A stretch of 64,000 nt of DNA from Telmatobacter sp050010735 (GTDB lineage: Bacteria; Acidobacteriota; Terriglobia; Terriglobales; Acidobacteriaceae). This document shows, in pieces, positions 43,030-51,970 of the stretch. Both the position numbers and the translations under genes were made by a program. The notes under the pieces were generated by a model. That model was not told the DNA's origin, did no database searches, and saw only the letters and a list, made by a program, of their open reading frames with translations. The stretch spans positions 1 through 64,000 of the forward strand of contig JBEKKL010000013.1 in NCBI GenBank assembly GCA_050010735.1, given 5' to 3'. How positions within the stretch are numbered: position 1 is the stretch's first letter; every line of letters begins with the position of its first letter.

Positions 43030-46000
43030 TTACACCTTGGCTAGCACCTGGCCGGTTAGGCGCTCCTTTAGTAACTCATGCGCGTTGGCCAGCAATTCAG
43101 CTAGCGGGAGTTTGCCATTGTCTACTTCGGCTAGTAACTCGCGCTGGGCTGCGTACTCCTTGTTGACGATGCCGGCTTTGGATTGCAGCAGGCGCCAGGC
43201 TTTGCGGCGCTCTACGCAGAAGATGACTAACTGACGACTTAGTGCGTAGGTTGTGGTTTTGCCCGCGTCTTCCACCGTGATATACACACCGAAGTCGGGT
43301 ACGAAAGAGCGGTGCGAAGGAATGAGATGGTAGCGATAGACGACGTCCTGCTGAGTTATGCGGACGAGCATGTTATCGAGCGGAATCAGCTTGGCTGCGG
43401 CTTCGGGCTTGATCTTCTTCAAGTGATTGCGGAAGCGGGCCTCTGTGGTGCACCAGTGGGCGACGGTGTAGCGGCGGGTCTCGCCGGTGACCTTGTCTTT
43501 GGTCTCGTACCAATCGAGATCGATCGACGGGTTGCCCTTGATGTCGAGGGCCTCCTGATAGGTTTCGCCGAGGCGGGGGTTGAAGACGAATTCAGGCACG
43601 CCGCGCGAGTCGCGGACGCGCTGGGCCTGGAAGAGCGCCATGTCGTCGGCGACGCCGTGTTCGGGCTGGCAGGTGGTGAAGGCCTGGAGGAACATGGTGC
43701 CGCGATATTCAAGGCCGTCGAGAATCGCCCGGTAGAGCTTGGGCGCGTTGGCCATCGAGACCTGCGCGACAAAGGGCGAACCGTGGCCGGCGAGGAAGGT
43801 CTCGGCGACGGTCTTCTTCTCGGTGTTCTTGCCCTGGGTGGCCGCGCCGAAGGTGTTCATGTCGTTGCCGCCGAGCATGGGGGTCGAGTCGGAGTTCTGC
43901 CCGCCGGTATTCGAATAAACCTGCGTATCGAGCATCAGGACCTTGACGTTGGGCCGGTTCTGCAGCATGACTTTGGAGGTGTTCTGGTAGCCGATGTCAC
44001 CGATGCCGCCGTCGCCGCCGACGACCCAGACCTTGGGGAGTTCGACGATCTCCTGATCGGTCATGAGCGCGTCGGTGAAGTGGGTGAGATTGTAATACTC
44101 CTGGGCGTCGATGACGTCTGAGCTGCCTCCATCGGAGGAGGCGCCGTCGGCCGGGGTGCCGGCTTCGCGCAGCAGGAGGATGTCGGCGAGGCGCTCGGGA
44201 ATGACGGAGCGGCGGGCATGATCGACGATGAAGCTCTCACCCATGAGCCAGCCGACGGTGACGCCGTCCTGGAAGAGCGAGTTCATCCAGGGATACGGGT
44301 GCGGATTGTTGGGCGCGGTGGAACCATAAACCGTGTTGCAGCCGGTATGCGCGGCCATGGCCATCACGCTCATGCCGTTGGCGAGGCGGCCATCGACCGG
44401 TTGCAGGTTTTTGTGGTTGAAGGCCTCGGTGAGCAGGACGACGGCGATCGCTTCGACGAGTTGCGCGTCGGTGATGAGGCCGTTGGCTTCTTCGTAGGCG
44501 GCGATGCGGGCCTTGGTATCGGCTTCATCTTCGCCACCGAGGCCAAGGACGAGATGGGCGATGGCTTGTCGGAGCAGGGCGTATTCGGTGGGACTGGCGG
44601 TCTGGAGCTTGGCGAGACGGGCTTCGCCTTGCTTCTCTAGTTCGCCGGCCTTGTCTACGAGGCGGTCGCTCTTGGCGTGGAAGACGGGGCGCATGTAGGC
44701 CTCGGTGACCGCAGCGATGGAGCGCAGAACGCTCTTTTCGCCGCAGCCTGCGCAGGCTCCGTCGCCGGAGACGAGCGCGTCGTAGGTGGAGCGGACCATG
44801 AGCATGTTGCGCAGCGTCGCGGTCTTCGAGTCGGCGGGGTTGGCGGAGTTGAAGAGGCCGAGGTACTTCTGGGAGGTGTCGGGCAACAGGTCGAGGAAGT
44901 GAGTGCCAGTCATGTGCTCGGTGTTGACATCTTCGGTCTCGGCAACCATGCGGAGAGCGTTGTGATCGCCGCAGGCTGTGACGCAGGCGGCGCAGCCCTT
45001 GCAGAGATCGCTCACAAATATGGAAAAGATGCCGCCAGAGCCGGGCTGCTTGCGCTCGGGTGAGGAGAAGATGGCGTTGACCTTCTGATAAGCCATCGGG
45101 ACCTTGGCGATGATGTCGAAGAATTGCTGTTTGGCAGTGGCGGAGAATCCGTCTAGCGTGTCGGTGACTTCGCGAAGGATGGTGGGCAGCGGCGTGCCCG
45201 CTTTGCCCTCGGCGACCATGCGCTGACGGGCCTGGCGCTCGATCTCAGGCAGCGCGCTCATCAGCTTTGTGCGGTCGGCGGGGTCGGCGACGTAGTAAGA
45301 AATCGCCGTCCGCAGCAGGGTCGCGAGATCTTGCGCCGTGTTGGGTAGAGCCGTGTCGGGGCAGACTGAGATGCACTCCATGCACTGGGTGCAGTTTTCG
45401 GGAATGAAGAGCGGAGTCTCGCGACGAGCCACGTACTTTGAGGCGGTGTCGCCGGTGGCGGCGGCAATCATGCCCATTGCAGCGAGCGGCGAGGCTGGCT
45501 GCTTGTAGCCGTAGTTGGACCGGAATTCCGCATCAAAGGTAGCGACGCGGGCGATGGGAGCACGCTCGGCTTGGCCGGCAGGCAGCGCGTGCGAACGGCA
45601 GCCGGTGCCGCAGCTCTCGCCGGCAGGTACAGCCTCAAGAATCGGAAGAAGCGCGTGGCCGCGCAGGCTGGAGTGGTCGGCCGCCGTGAGGACGCCGATC
45701 TCGATCTCCTTGACCTGCTCGAAGCCCTGCATCATCACTTCCATATTCGAGGCGACGACCGCATCTCCGAGCTTGCCAAACTTTTTCACGTATTGTTTGT
45801 GGACGACCTCGCGATACTGCTCCGGTGTAATGCCGAACTCCTTGAGCAGCGTGCTGACGGCAAAGAATGCGCCGAGGAAAGCATTGCCCTGCATGCGGAG
45901 TTGCAGATCGCCGCGATCGGTGGCCTTCTTGGCGATGGCAAAGCCGGGCAGCGTGAAGACGCGGATATTTTTGTCGATGATCTGCTTGCGCGCCCAGAGC

Positions 46001-47754
46001 GGCAACTGCTCCCAGGCCTTCTCGCCTTCCTGATCGGATTCCCAAACAAGCGAACCGCCTTCGGCCATGCCGTCCAGCGGGTTGGTGTGTGTGAAGGCCT
46101 TGGGATCGCAGCATAGAACAACCGTCACATGGCGCAGATCGCAGTTGACGCGAATGCGGTCTTTGGCGGCGACCATGAAATAGCTGGTTGGCGCGCCCTT
46201 CTTCTCTGAGCCGTATTTGGGATTGGCGCTGACGTGGATGATCTCTTTCGGATGGCCGAGATCGTCCTTGATGCCGTCGCGGGCAAAGAGCAGGTCGTTG
46301 AGGTCGCCAAGGATTGCACCGAGATTCTTGCCGGTGGTGATGGCTCCCCAGCCGCCAATGGAGTGGAAGCGCACGGCCACGGCCCCACCGGGCAGCAGCG
46401 ACGGAGTCTCGTCACCGATGACCGCATAAGGATGATCGATGCCGAGAACGAAGAAGCTGACGCCATCTGCGGCCGTCTTGCCATCTTTGCGGGCGCGGTT
46501 GACGGTGGCGAATTCATAGGCGCCGATGATGTGCTCAGGACGGAAGTCGCGTGAGCCTAGTCCGTAGCTGCCGCCGTAGATCTTCGGAACCTCAGCAAGA
46601 GAAATCGCGGGCAGGCCCTCGACTCCCTGCAACGCTTTTGAGAATGCGGTGCGAATATCGCGGCCGAGAGGGTTGTCGCCTGAGAGGGCTTCGTCGGTGC
46701 GTTCGAGGATGATGACGTTCCGCTTGCCTTTGAGCGCGGCGACGATGGCGGCCTCAGGGAAGGGACGAATCACATTGACGTGGATGGAGCCCACACTTGC
46801 GCCGCGGGTCTGGCGCAAGTAGTCGACGGCGGCCTCGATGTTCTCAGCAGCCGAGCCGAGAGAGACGAAGACCGTTTCGGCATCATCGGTCTTGTATTTG
46901 CTGATGAGGCCGTAGTTGCGGCCGGTCAGTTCGGCAAATTCCTTGTAAGCTCCCTCAAGAAAATCGAGAATCGGCTCGGCGAAGTTGTTGCGGCGCGCCA
47001 CCACACCGTTCATGTAGTGTTCCTGATTCTGCACCGGGCCGAGGAGCATTGGGTTCGTCAGATCCATCATCTTGGGGACGCGGCGGCGCGTCGGGCCAAA
47101 GAGAGTGCGCTGGGCGTCGGTGGGGCAATCGATGATGTCGTCGGGCGCGCCGAGATATTCGCGGATCAGCTCAGATTCATGCTTATGAAAGGTACGCTCA
47201 AGATGGCTGGTAAGAAAGCCGTCCATGATATTCATGCCGGGAGTGAGGCTTAGCTCGGTTACGCGACGCAGGATTAGCGCCTGGTCGGCTGCCTGTTGCG
47301 CGTCCTTGCCAAAGAGCATGATCCAGCCGGTGTCGAGAGCCCCGTATATGTCGTCGTGGCCGCAATGCACATTGAGCGCATGCTTCGTGAGCGCGCGGGC
47401 TCCCACTTCGAGCACCATCGTCGAACCCTTGCCCGGCGCGTGGTAGTACTGCTCGACGCCATAAACAACGCCCTGGCCTGATGTGAAGTTGACGACGCGC
47501 TTGCCGCAGACGGAGTGAGCGATCGCTCCGCCCTGGGCCGCGTGTTCGCCCTCTGTCTCAATGGCGATGGTGTTCTGCCCGAATACGTTCAAGTGGCCCT
47601 CGGCATAGGCCTGCTGGAAGAGTTCGCCGCCCTCTGTGGAAGGCGTAATCGGATAGAAGACGCCTGCGTCGGCGATGCGCGTCTCGGTATGGTAAGAGAC
47701 GAGCTGATTTCCATTGGCGGTGACCCTGATTCCGGGGAAGCGAGCAGCAGTCAT
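43030..47754 (-). CDS. nifJ: Pyruvate:ferredoxin (flavodoxin) oxidoreductase, long single-chain form
   Basis: Oxidises pyruvate to acetyl-CoA with ferredoxin or flavodoxin. The 1574-residue chain has the pyrimidine-binding and CoA parts first (YPITPSTEGGE). The gamma domain follows (SIGGWGAITTGKNLGAIL), then two 4Fe-4S ferredoxin motifs (CTQCMECISVCP, CKGCAACVTACG). Next come the proximal cluster CAGCGEKSVL and the thiamine-diphosphate site GGDGGIGDIGYQ with YSNTGGQNSDSTP. Usual enzymes have about 1200 residues; the extra length is spread as helical linkers and a C-terminal extension of about 150 residues. The ATG at 47754 follows GAGAGGA; an ATG eight codons earlier lacks a binding site. The enzyme class suggests low-oxygen metabolism. 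Confidence 0.94.
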   Translation of the reverse strand: MTAARFPGIRVTANGNQLVSYHTETRIADAGVFYPITPSTEGGELFQQAYAEGHLNVFGQNTIAIETEGEHAAQGGAIAHSVCGKRVVNFTSGQGVVYGVEQYYHAPGKGSTMVLEVGARALTKHALNVHCGHDDIYGALDTGWIMLFGKDAQQAADQALILRRVTELSLTPGMNIMDGFLTSHLERTFHKHESELIREYLGAPDDIIDCPTDAQRTLFGPTRRRVPKMMDLTNPMLLGPVQNQEHYMNGVVARRNNFAEPILDFLEGAYKEFAELTGRNYGLISKYKTDDAETVFVSLGSAAENIEAAVDYLRQTRGASVGSIHVNVIRPFPEAAIVAALKGKRNVIILERTDEALSGDNPLGRDIRTAFSKALQGVEGLPAISLAEVPKIYGGSYGLGSRDFRPEHIIGAYEFATVNRARKDGKTAADGVSFFVLGIDHPYAVIGDETPSLLPGGAVAVRFHSIGGWGAITTGKNLGAILGDLNDLLFARDGIKDDLGHPKEIIHVSANPKYGSEKKGAPTSYFMVAAKDRIRVNCDLRHVTVVLCCDPKAFTHTNPLDGMAEGGSLVWESDQEGEKAWEQLPLWARKQIIDKNIRVFTLPGFAIAKKATDRGDLQLRMQGNAFLGAFFAVSTLLKEFGITPEQYREVVHKQYVKKFGKLGDAVVASNMEVMMQGFEQVKEIEIGVLTAADHSSLRGHALLPILEAVPAGESCGTGCRSHALPAGQAERAPIARVATFDAEFRSNYGYKQPASPLAAMGMIAAATGDTASKYVARRETPLFIPENCTQCMECISVCPDTALPNTAQDLATLLRTAISYYVADPADRTKLMSALPEIERQARQRMVAEGKAGTPLPTILREVTDTLDGFSATAKQQFFDIIAKVPMAYQKVNAIFSSPERKQPGSGGIFSIFVSDLCKGCAACVTACGDHNALRMVAETEDVNTEHMTGTHFLDLLPDTSQKYLGLFNSANPADSKTATLRNMLMVRSTYDALVSGDGACAGCGEKSVLRSIAAVTEAYMRPVFHAKSDRLVDKAGELEKQGEARLAKLQTASPTEYALLRQAIAHLVLGLGGEDEADTKARIAAYEEANGLITDAQLVEAIAVVLLTEAFNHKNLQPVDGRLANGMSVMAMAAHTGCNTVYGSTAPNNPHPYPWMNSLFQDGVTVGWLMGESFIVDHARRSVIPERLADILLLREAGTPADGASSDGGSSDVIDAQEYYNLTHFTDALMTDQEIVELPKVWVVGGDGGIGDIGYQNTSKVMLQNRPNVKVLMLDTQVYSNTGGQNSDSTPMLGGNDMNTFGAATQGKNTEKKTVAETFLAGHGSPFVAQVSMANAPKLYRAILDGLEYRGTMFLQAFTTCQPEHGVADDMALFQAQRVRDSRGVPEFVFNPRLGETYQEALDIKGNPSIDLDWYETKDKVTGETRRYTVAHWCTTEARFRNHLKKIKPEAAAKLIPLDNMLVRITQQDVVYRYHLIPSHRSFVPDFGVYITVEDAGKTTTYALSRQLVIFCVERRKAWRLLQSKAGIVNKEYAAQRELLAEVDNGKLPLAELLANAHELLKERLTGQVLAKV

Positions 47755-48177
47755 GAAGTCCTCTCTTGGCTTACTCATTTTTAGTCGGCGGTAACGACCC
47801 GGATATGAGCGTCTATTTCGAGGGAAGCTACTCCTCTCGAATCCGCACCGCGGTTCGTTCCGTTAATCCATCAAGCCACTGTTGCGGCTCATTGGTCTTC
47901 TCTTGCAAGTGTAAGGGCCGGGATGGAGACGAGGAAGCCCAAGGGGGAGCTTTCCTCAAGGTTCGGCCACTCTGTTAATAGTATGCGCTCTTCTGAGGGG
48001 GATTCCATCTCACGACGTGAGATACAACGGTTCTCAACGAGCTTCCGCATCCGTATAGAGATTCGACGACGCAGACGTTCAAGAAGTCAGCGAAGCGTTA
48101 TCTGGATAACGGTCTTCTAGCAAGCCATTATTATTCAATTGATTACAGAGATTCGACGCGTCTCTCGGACGCCCGAT
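47755..48177. other. Gap between parB and nifJ
   Basis: These 423 bases contain no convincing gene. The notable item is a dyad at 48007-48023. The right part is moderately AT-rich. Confidence 0.4.
48007..48023. promoter_or_regulatory. Operator-like dyad
   Basis: ATCTCAC, a GAC spacer and GTGAGAT form a perfect 7-3-7 inverted repeat about 250 bases upstream of nifJ and 155 bases downstream of parB. It looks like a dimeric regulator site; it is not a parS sequence. Confidence 0.35.
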
Positions 48178-49080
48178 TCACTCTCCCGCCAGCGTTTCCA
48201 GAAGCGCATCAAAATCCTCCAGCCGTGAGTATTCGATAATCACTTTGCCTCGTCCGCTGTGGTCTTCGATGTGAACTTTGAGCCCAAGGGCTCGCTGCAA
48301 CCGCTCCTGAACCTCGCGAATATTGGGATCGACCGGAGATTCAGGCTTCGATTCCTTCTTCGCAGCCCGCTCAGGGTGAAGCAGACCTTGAACATAGCTC
48401 TCTGTTTGGCGAACGGAAAGCGAAAGATCCATCACTCGCTTCGCCGCCTTCTCCATCTCCTCAAAATGTTCAAAAGCGAGCAGCGTACGCGCGTGTCCGA
48501 AGCTCAGCTCGCCTGTCTCAACGCGCATCTGAATCGACTGAGGCAGCTTCAGCAGCCGCAGGAAATTTGCGACAGAGGCCCGATCCTTCCCTGTGCGGAT
48601 GGCCATCTGTTCCTGCGTCATGTGGAACTCACGCGAGAGCCGCTCGAAGGCCCGCGCCTGCTCCATCGGGTTCAGGTCGGCGCGCTGCAGGTTTTCGACG
48701 ATGGTGATTTCCATCGCTTGTTCGTCGGAGACCTGGCGCAGAATCGCGGGAATGGTCTTCTTACCGGCCAGCTCCGAGGCCTTCCAGCGTCGCTCCCCAG
48801 CAATCAGCTGAAAACGTCCGTTGGCCAGCGGCCGCACCAGCACCGCCTGCACGACACCATTTGCAGTAATGGAGGCCGCCAGCTCAGCCAACTGTTCCTC
48901 ATTCACGTGCGAGCGGGTTTGGAAGGGATTCCGATCAATCTGATCCAGAGGAATCTCGAGAGGCTTGCCGCCTTCCGACTCTTTGGCAGATGGAGCGGGG
49001 GCGGATGGAACACGGGGCAGCAGGGAATCCAGACCCTTGCCAAGAGCTCTGCGTTTAACGTCGGTGGCGGCGGTAGTCAT
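48178..49080 (-). CDS. parB: Chromosome partitioning protein ParB
   Basis: Binds parS and spreads as a CTP-dependent clamp to organise the origin region. The 300 residues begin with the conserved LGKGLDSLLPR. They then show IPLDQIDRNPFQTR, the GERRWKASELAG clamp motif, ENLQRADLNPMEQARAFERL and the helix-turn-helix ASVANFLRLLKLP. The C-terminal dimerisation part is intact (GRGKVIIEYSRLEDFDALLETL). The ATG at 49080 gives the standard N-terminus; the frame is open 14 codons earlier. It follows parA with a 100-base gap. Confidence 0.96.
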   Translation of the reverse strand: MTTAATDVKRRALGKGLDSLLPRVPSAPAPSAKESEGGKPLEIPLDQIDRNPFQTRSHVNEEQLAELAASITANGVVQAVLVRPLANGRFQLIAGERRWKASELAGKKTIPAILRQVSDEQAMEITIVENLQRADLNPMEQARAFERLSREFHMTQEQMAIRTGKDRASVANFLRLLKLPQSIQMRVETGELSFGHARTLLAFEHFEEMEKAAKRVMDLSLSVRQTESYVQGLLHPERAAKKESKPESPVDPNIREVQERLQRALGLKVHIEDHSGRGKVIIEYSRLEDFDALLETLAGE

Positions 49081-49180
49081 CGCTTCACAATCCTCTTGCT
49101 CCCAAGTGCGTTGGGAGCTCACAAATCGCTCATTATATTTATGTTCCGAAATCTATAGCGGTCAGTTGTAACGGCTGCAT

Positions 49181-50017
49181 TCAGGATTTTGGAACACTCT
49201 CGGCACGCGTGACAATCTCAGCCGAAGCAGGTCCTTTTCTACGCGAGACCTCGATCCCATTGCGCGCCAGAAACTCTCCAGCGAGCTCAAAATAGGCCTC
49301 GGTTCCCCGCGAACGAGGATCGTAGAGAGCCACGGGCTTGCCGTGACTTGGCGCCTCAGCAAGCCTGACGTTGCGTGGAATTACCGTGCGGAAGAGCCTC
49401 TCACGGAAATATTCGCGCAAGGTATCAGTCACTTGCTGGGCAAGATTTGTACGGTCGTCGTACATCGTCAGCAACACGCCTTCAATCGTGAGCGCCGGAT
49501 TGAAGTTGGCCTTCACCCGCTCCAGGGTCGAGATCAGCTCGGAGATCCCCTCCAACGCGAAGTACTCCGCCTGCATCGGCACGATCAGCGTGCTGGAGGC
49601 GCTGAGAACGTTCAACGTCAGCAAGTCGAGCGCTGGAGGACAATCCAAAACGATCAAGTCGTAGCTGTTCTGGATTGGCTCCAGCGCGCGGCGCAAGCGA
49701 AGTGCTCGATCTTCCGCTCCAGCCAGCTCAATGTTCGCACCGGTGAGGTTTTTCGATCCGGGAAGAAGCGAAAGGAGAGCCACGTCTGTCGGCAGAATCA
49801 CCTGCTCGGCTGGGGAATCCCCCATCAGCACGTCGTAAATCGACCGCCGGTTGTCGTCTCGTTGAAAGCCTAGGCCCGAGGAGCAGTTCGCTTGCGGGTC
49901 GCAGTCCACCAGCAGGACCCTGAGGCCCTCGATCGCGAGACAAGCTGCTAGATTGATCGCGGTGGTGGTTTTTCCGACTCCACCTTTTTGGTTGACGATG
50001 CCAAGTATCTTGCACAT
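49181..50017 (-). CDS. parA: Chromosome partitioning ATPase ParA
   Basis: The segregation ATPase that works with ParB. The 278 residues contain the deviant Walker A QKGGVGKTTTAINLA near the N-terminus. VDCDPQANCSSGLG, DCPPALDLLTLN and the later NVRLAEAPSHGKP follow. It heads the parA-parB pair, with two parS-like sites 285-350 bases upstream. rsmG lies a short way further on the same strand, giving the familiar rsmG-parA-parB neighbourhood of origin regions. Confidence 0.97.
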   Translation of the reverse strand: MCKILGIVNQKGGVGKTTTAINLAACLAIEGLRVLLVDCDPQANCSSGLGFQRDDNRRSIYDVLMGDSPAEQVILPTDVALLSLLPGSKNLTGANIELAGAEDRALRLRRALEPIQNSYDLIVLDCPPALDLLTLNVLSASSTLIVPMQAEYFALEGISELISTLERVKANFNPALTIEGVLLTMYDDRTNLAQQVTDTLREYFRERLFRTVIPRNVRLAEAPSHGKPVALYDPRSRGTEAYFELAGEFLARNGIEVSRRKGPASAEIVTRAESVPKS

Positions 50018-50302
50018 GGGATTTCAGAGTAAAGGGAAGGACGCTTTGAGGATAGGCCGCTTGCATTGTGGAGAACCCAGCGATGCTGTGGAAAGTCTCG
50101 CGGGCCGTGAGAGGCAAGAGCTCGGCAAACCCTTGCAGAGCAAGTGGTTCAGGACACCCATTGCTGCGCTGCCTTTTTGCGACGGATTGACTCAATTGGT
50201 GGAAAACTTTTCTGAAGTCGGGCGAAAAAACGATGCCGATCATTGCGATTTTCTGCGTTGTTCCAATTCGAGACTTCGACCATTTCGGTCTGTGGGTCGG
50301 CT

Positions 50303-50318
50303 TGTTCCACGTGGAACG
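50303..50318. promoter_or_regulatory. parS site 1
   Basis: TGTTCCACGTGGAACG is a near-perfect palindrome matching the bacterial parS consensus TGTTNCACGTGAAACA at 14 of 16 positions counting N. It lies in the 459-base gap upstream of parA (50018-50476). Confidence 0.85.
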
Positions 50319-50347
50319 AATCCCGTATCGGGCTTGAATCCCGAAAA

Positions 50348-50363
50348 GGTTTCACGTGGAACA
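50348..50363. promoter_or_regulatory. parS site 2
   Basis: Read on the minus strand, TGTTCCACGTGAAACC matches parS at 15 of 16 positions. The two sites are 45 bases apart, between parA and a divergent hypothetical gene. Confidence 0.88.
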
Positions 50364-50476
50364 CCCTTGTTCGGCAAAGCTTACGGGACTACAATTCCCG
50401 CAGCCTTTCTTCAGAGAATCTCTCAACAGCTGTCACACAGCCGGTCGCGCACCGCCTTATCTGTGGGAGGCTCTCG

Positions 50477-50920
50477 ATGGAAGTAAGATCTGAATCTTCT
50501 CCAAGCCCGTTCCTTGATGACTCCGCCAGCAATGCTGACGAAAACCGCGTAAGCCTCATAAATGCCGTCAACCGCGGTCATCTCGAGCCCTTACTCGAAC
50601 GCCATATCGCTTGGATCTTCAATCTGTCGCGGTCCCGCCGCGATCTTTACGAGTACCTTCGCGACAACTCTAGCCTTGTCAATCAGGACAATGATGTAAA
50701 TGCGCCCGCAAAACCCGTGCCTTCATTCAAGGGGGCCTTGTTGACCCAAACAAGCTTGAATTCACCCAGGCTCATCTCCGCTGAACAGCTCGACGCATTC
50801 ATGGAGGTCGCCGCCAGCGTCTACCGCGGTCATCCATTTTATGAGCCAGCAGAACAAGCAAAAAATCGTGCGCCGGGTCCTGCCGATGTTCACGATCTAG
50901 ACTGCTTCCGACAAGCATAG
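50477..50920 (+). CDS. Hypothetical protein next to the parS sites
   Basis: The ATG at 50477 follows GGGAGG by six bases and gives 147 residues. The frame is open earlier, through the parS sites, but that part is unlikely to be translated. The product is soluble and mostly helical, with a short repeat-like segment (LEPLLERHIAWIFNLSRSRRDLYEYLRDN). No family is recognised. It is followed seven bases later by a decayed DUF3788 gene. Confidence 0.55.
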   Translation: MEVRSESSPSPFLDDSASNADENRVSLINAVNRGHLEPLLERHIAWIFNLSRSRRDLYEYLRDNSSLVNQDNDVNAPAKPVPSFKGALLTQTSLNSPRLISAEQLDAFMEVAASVYRGHPFYEPAEQAKNRAPGPADVHDLDCFRQA

Positions 50921-50927
50921 GGGTAAG

Positions 50928-51339
50928 ATGGACACGTCAAATGTCTTCATCGGGAAAGCCTCAGTTCCCACAGCGGATGAGAACGCCACTCTCCTGGGAA
51001 AGACCGCTGTGTTGTGGGAGGAGCTGGGCGACTGGTTCGGCGAGCAGTGGGTCACCGGTCAAGAGTGGACGTCTTACTCTTCCAAGGCCGGCTGGTCGCT
51101 GCGCCTCAAAGTCAAGACGAGTTCTATCTCTCCCCCGCTCTGGCTGCTTCCGCGGCGCATTTATCTTTGGCGACAGGGCGGTTACCGCGGCGCGCTAGAG
51201 CGATCTCTCCAAAACGATGCTTAAACTCTTCGACGAGGCACCGCGCTACACGGAGGGAACCGGCCTTCGTCTGAAGGTTCAAGCTGCGAAGGACCTCGCG
51301 GCAGTCCGCAGACTGGCTCTGATCAAGCTAGCGAAATGA
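50928..51339 (+). pseudogene. Decayed DUF3788-family gene
   Basis: The first frame reads FIGKASVPTADENATLLGK to EWTSYSSKAGWSLRLKVKT, typical of DUF3788. The continuation DEFYLSP is in a second frame and SGCFRGAFIFGDRAVTAAR in a third, which then meets a TAG at 51190s. Beyond it the same frame gives SDLSKTMLKLFDEAPRYTEGTGLRLKV and ends at TGA 51337-51339. Two frameshifts and one stop thus separate recognisable parts. Its end overlaps the rsmG stop region by 17 bases. The family has no established function. Confidence 0.75.
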
Positions 51340-51970
51340 TCCTTCGCTCGCCTAGCGCCAGCACGCGCTGATTACCTCCAACTGGCCGAGGATCGCCGGA
51401 CCAGGAGAAGTCCGATCCCGCGGCGTCCCTCAACCTCTCCAACTGAGCAGTCGTGGTCATCAGCGCCAGCCAGCCTCCGGGCCTAACCAGTCGGCCAGCC
51501 TCATCTACGGCTGTCTCCATTTTGTCGACGGCTCGAAGCGTCACGCAATCGAAGACGGAATCGAGCGATTCTGCGCGGCCAGAATACACCTTCGCGTCGA
51601 TCTTGAGGGTCCGTACAACCTCGTTGAGAAAAGCTGCCTTCTTGCCCTGCGACTCAGCCAGGGTCACTGAGATCTCCGCACGACAGAGCGCAATCGGAAC
51701 TCCGGGAAATCCAGCGCCCGACCCGAAGTCCAACAACGTCGCGATTCCGCTAGGCAACGCGCGGGCGCAAATGATCGACTCGACAAAATGTCGAGACAGA
51801 ATACTCTCCTCATCTCGGATTGCCGTCAGATTCAAGCGTGCATTCCAGCGAATAAACAGCGAAAGATATTCTCCAAATCGTCGGGTAAGAGCATCATCCA
51901 ACTTGTCGAGACCAGCGTCCGCGAGCAAGTTATTGAGCCGAAGCCCCGCTGAATCCTCACTCTCGCTCAC
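51323..51970 (-). CDS. rsmG: 16S rRNA (guanine-527-N7)-methyltransferase
   Basis: Methylates G527 of 16S rRNA. The 215-residue product has RWNARLNLTAIRDEESILSRHFVES and the S-adenosylmethionine motif LLDFGSGAGFPGVPIAL. ESQGKKAAFLNEVVR and VTLRAVDKME follow in the expected order. It overlaps the upstream amidotransferase gene by four bases and is part of the origin-proximal rsmG-parA-parB set, here interrupted by two small genes on the other strand. Confidence 0.95.
   Translation of the reverse strand: MSESEDSAGLRLNNLLADAGLDKLDDALTRRFGEYLSLFIRWNARLNLTAIRDEESILSRHFVESIICARALPSGIATLLDFGSGAGFPGVPIALCRAEISVTLAESQGKKAAFLNEVVRTLKIDAKVYSGRAESLDSVFDCVTLRAVDKMETAVDEAGRLVRPGGWLALMTTTAQLERLRDAAGSDFSWSGDPRPVGGNQRVLALGERRIISLA

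Noticed and set aside
43312..44121. Plus-strand frame of 269 codons opposite nifJ
   Set aside because: It lies wholly within the thiamine-diphosphate region of the oxidoreductase and has no binding site or recognisable domain.
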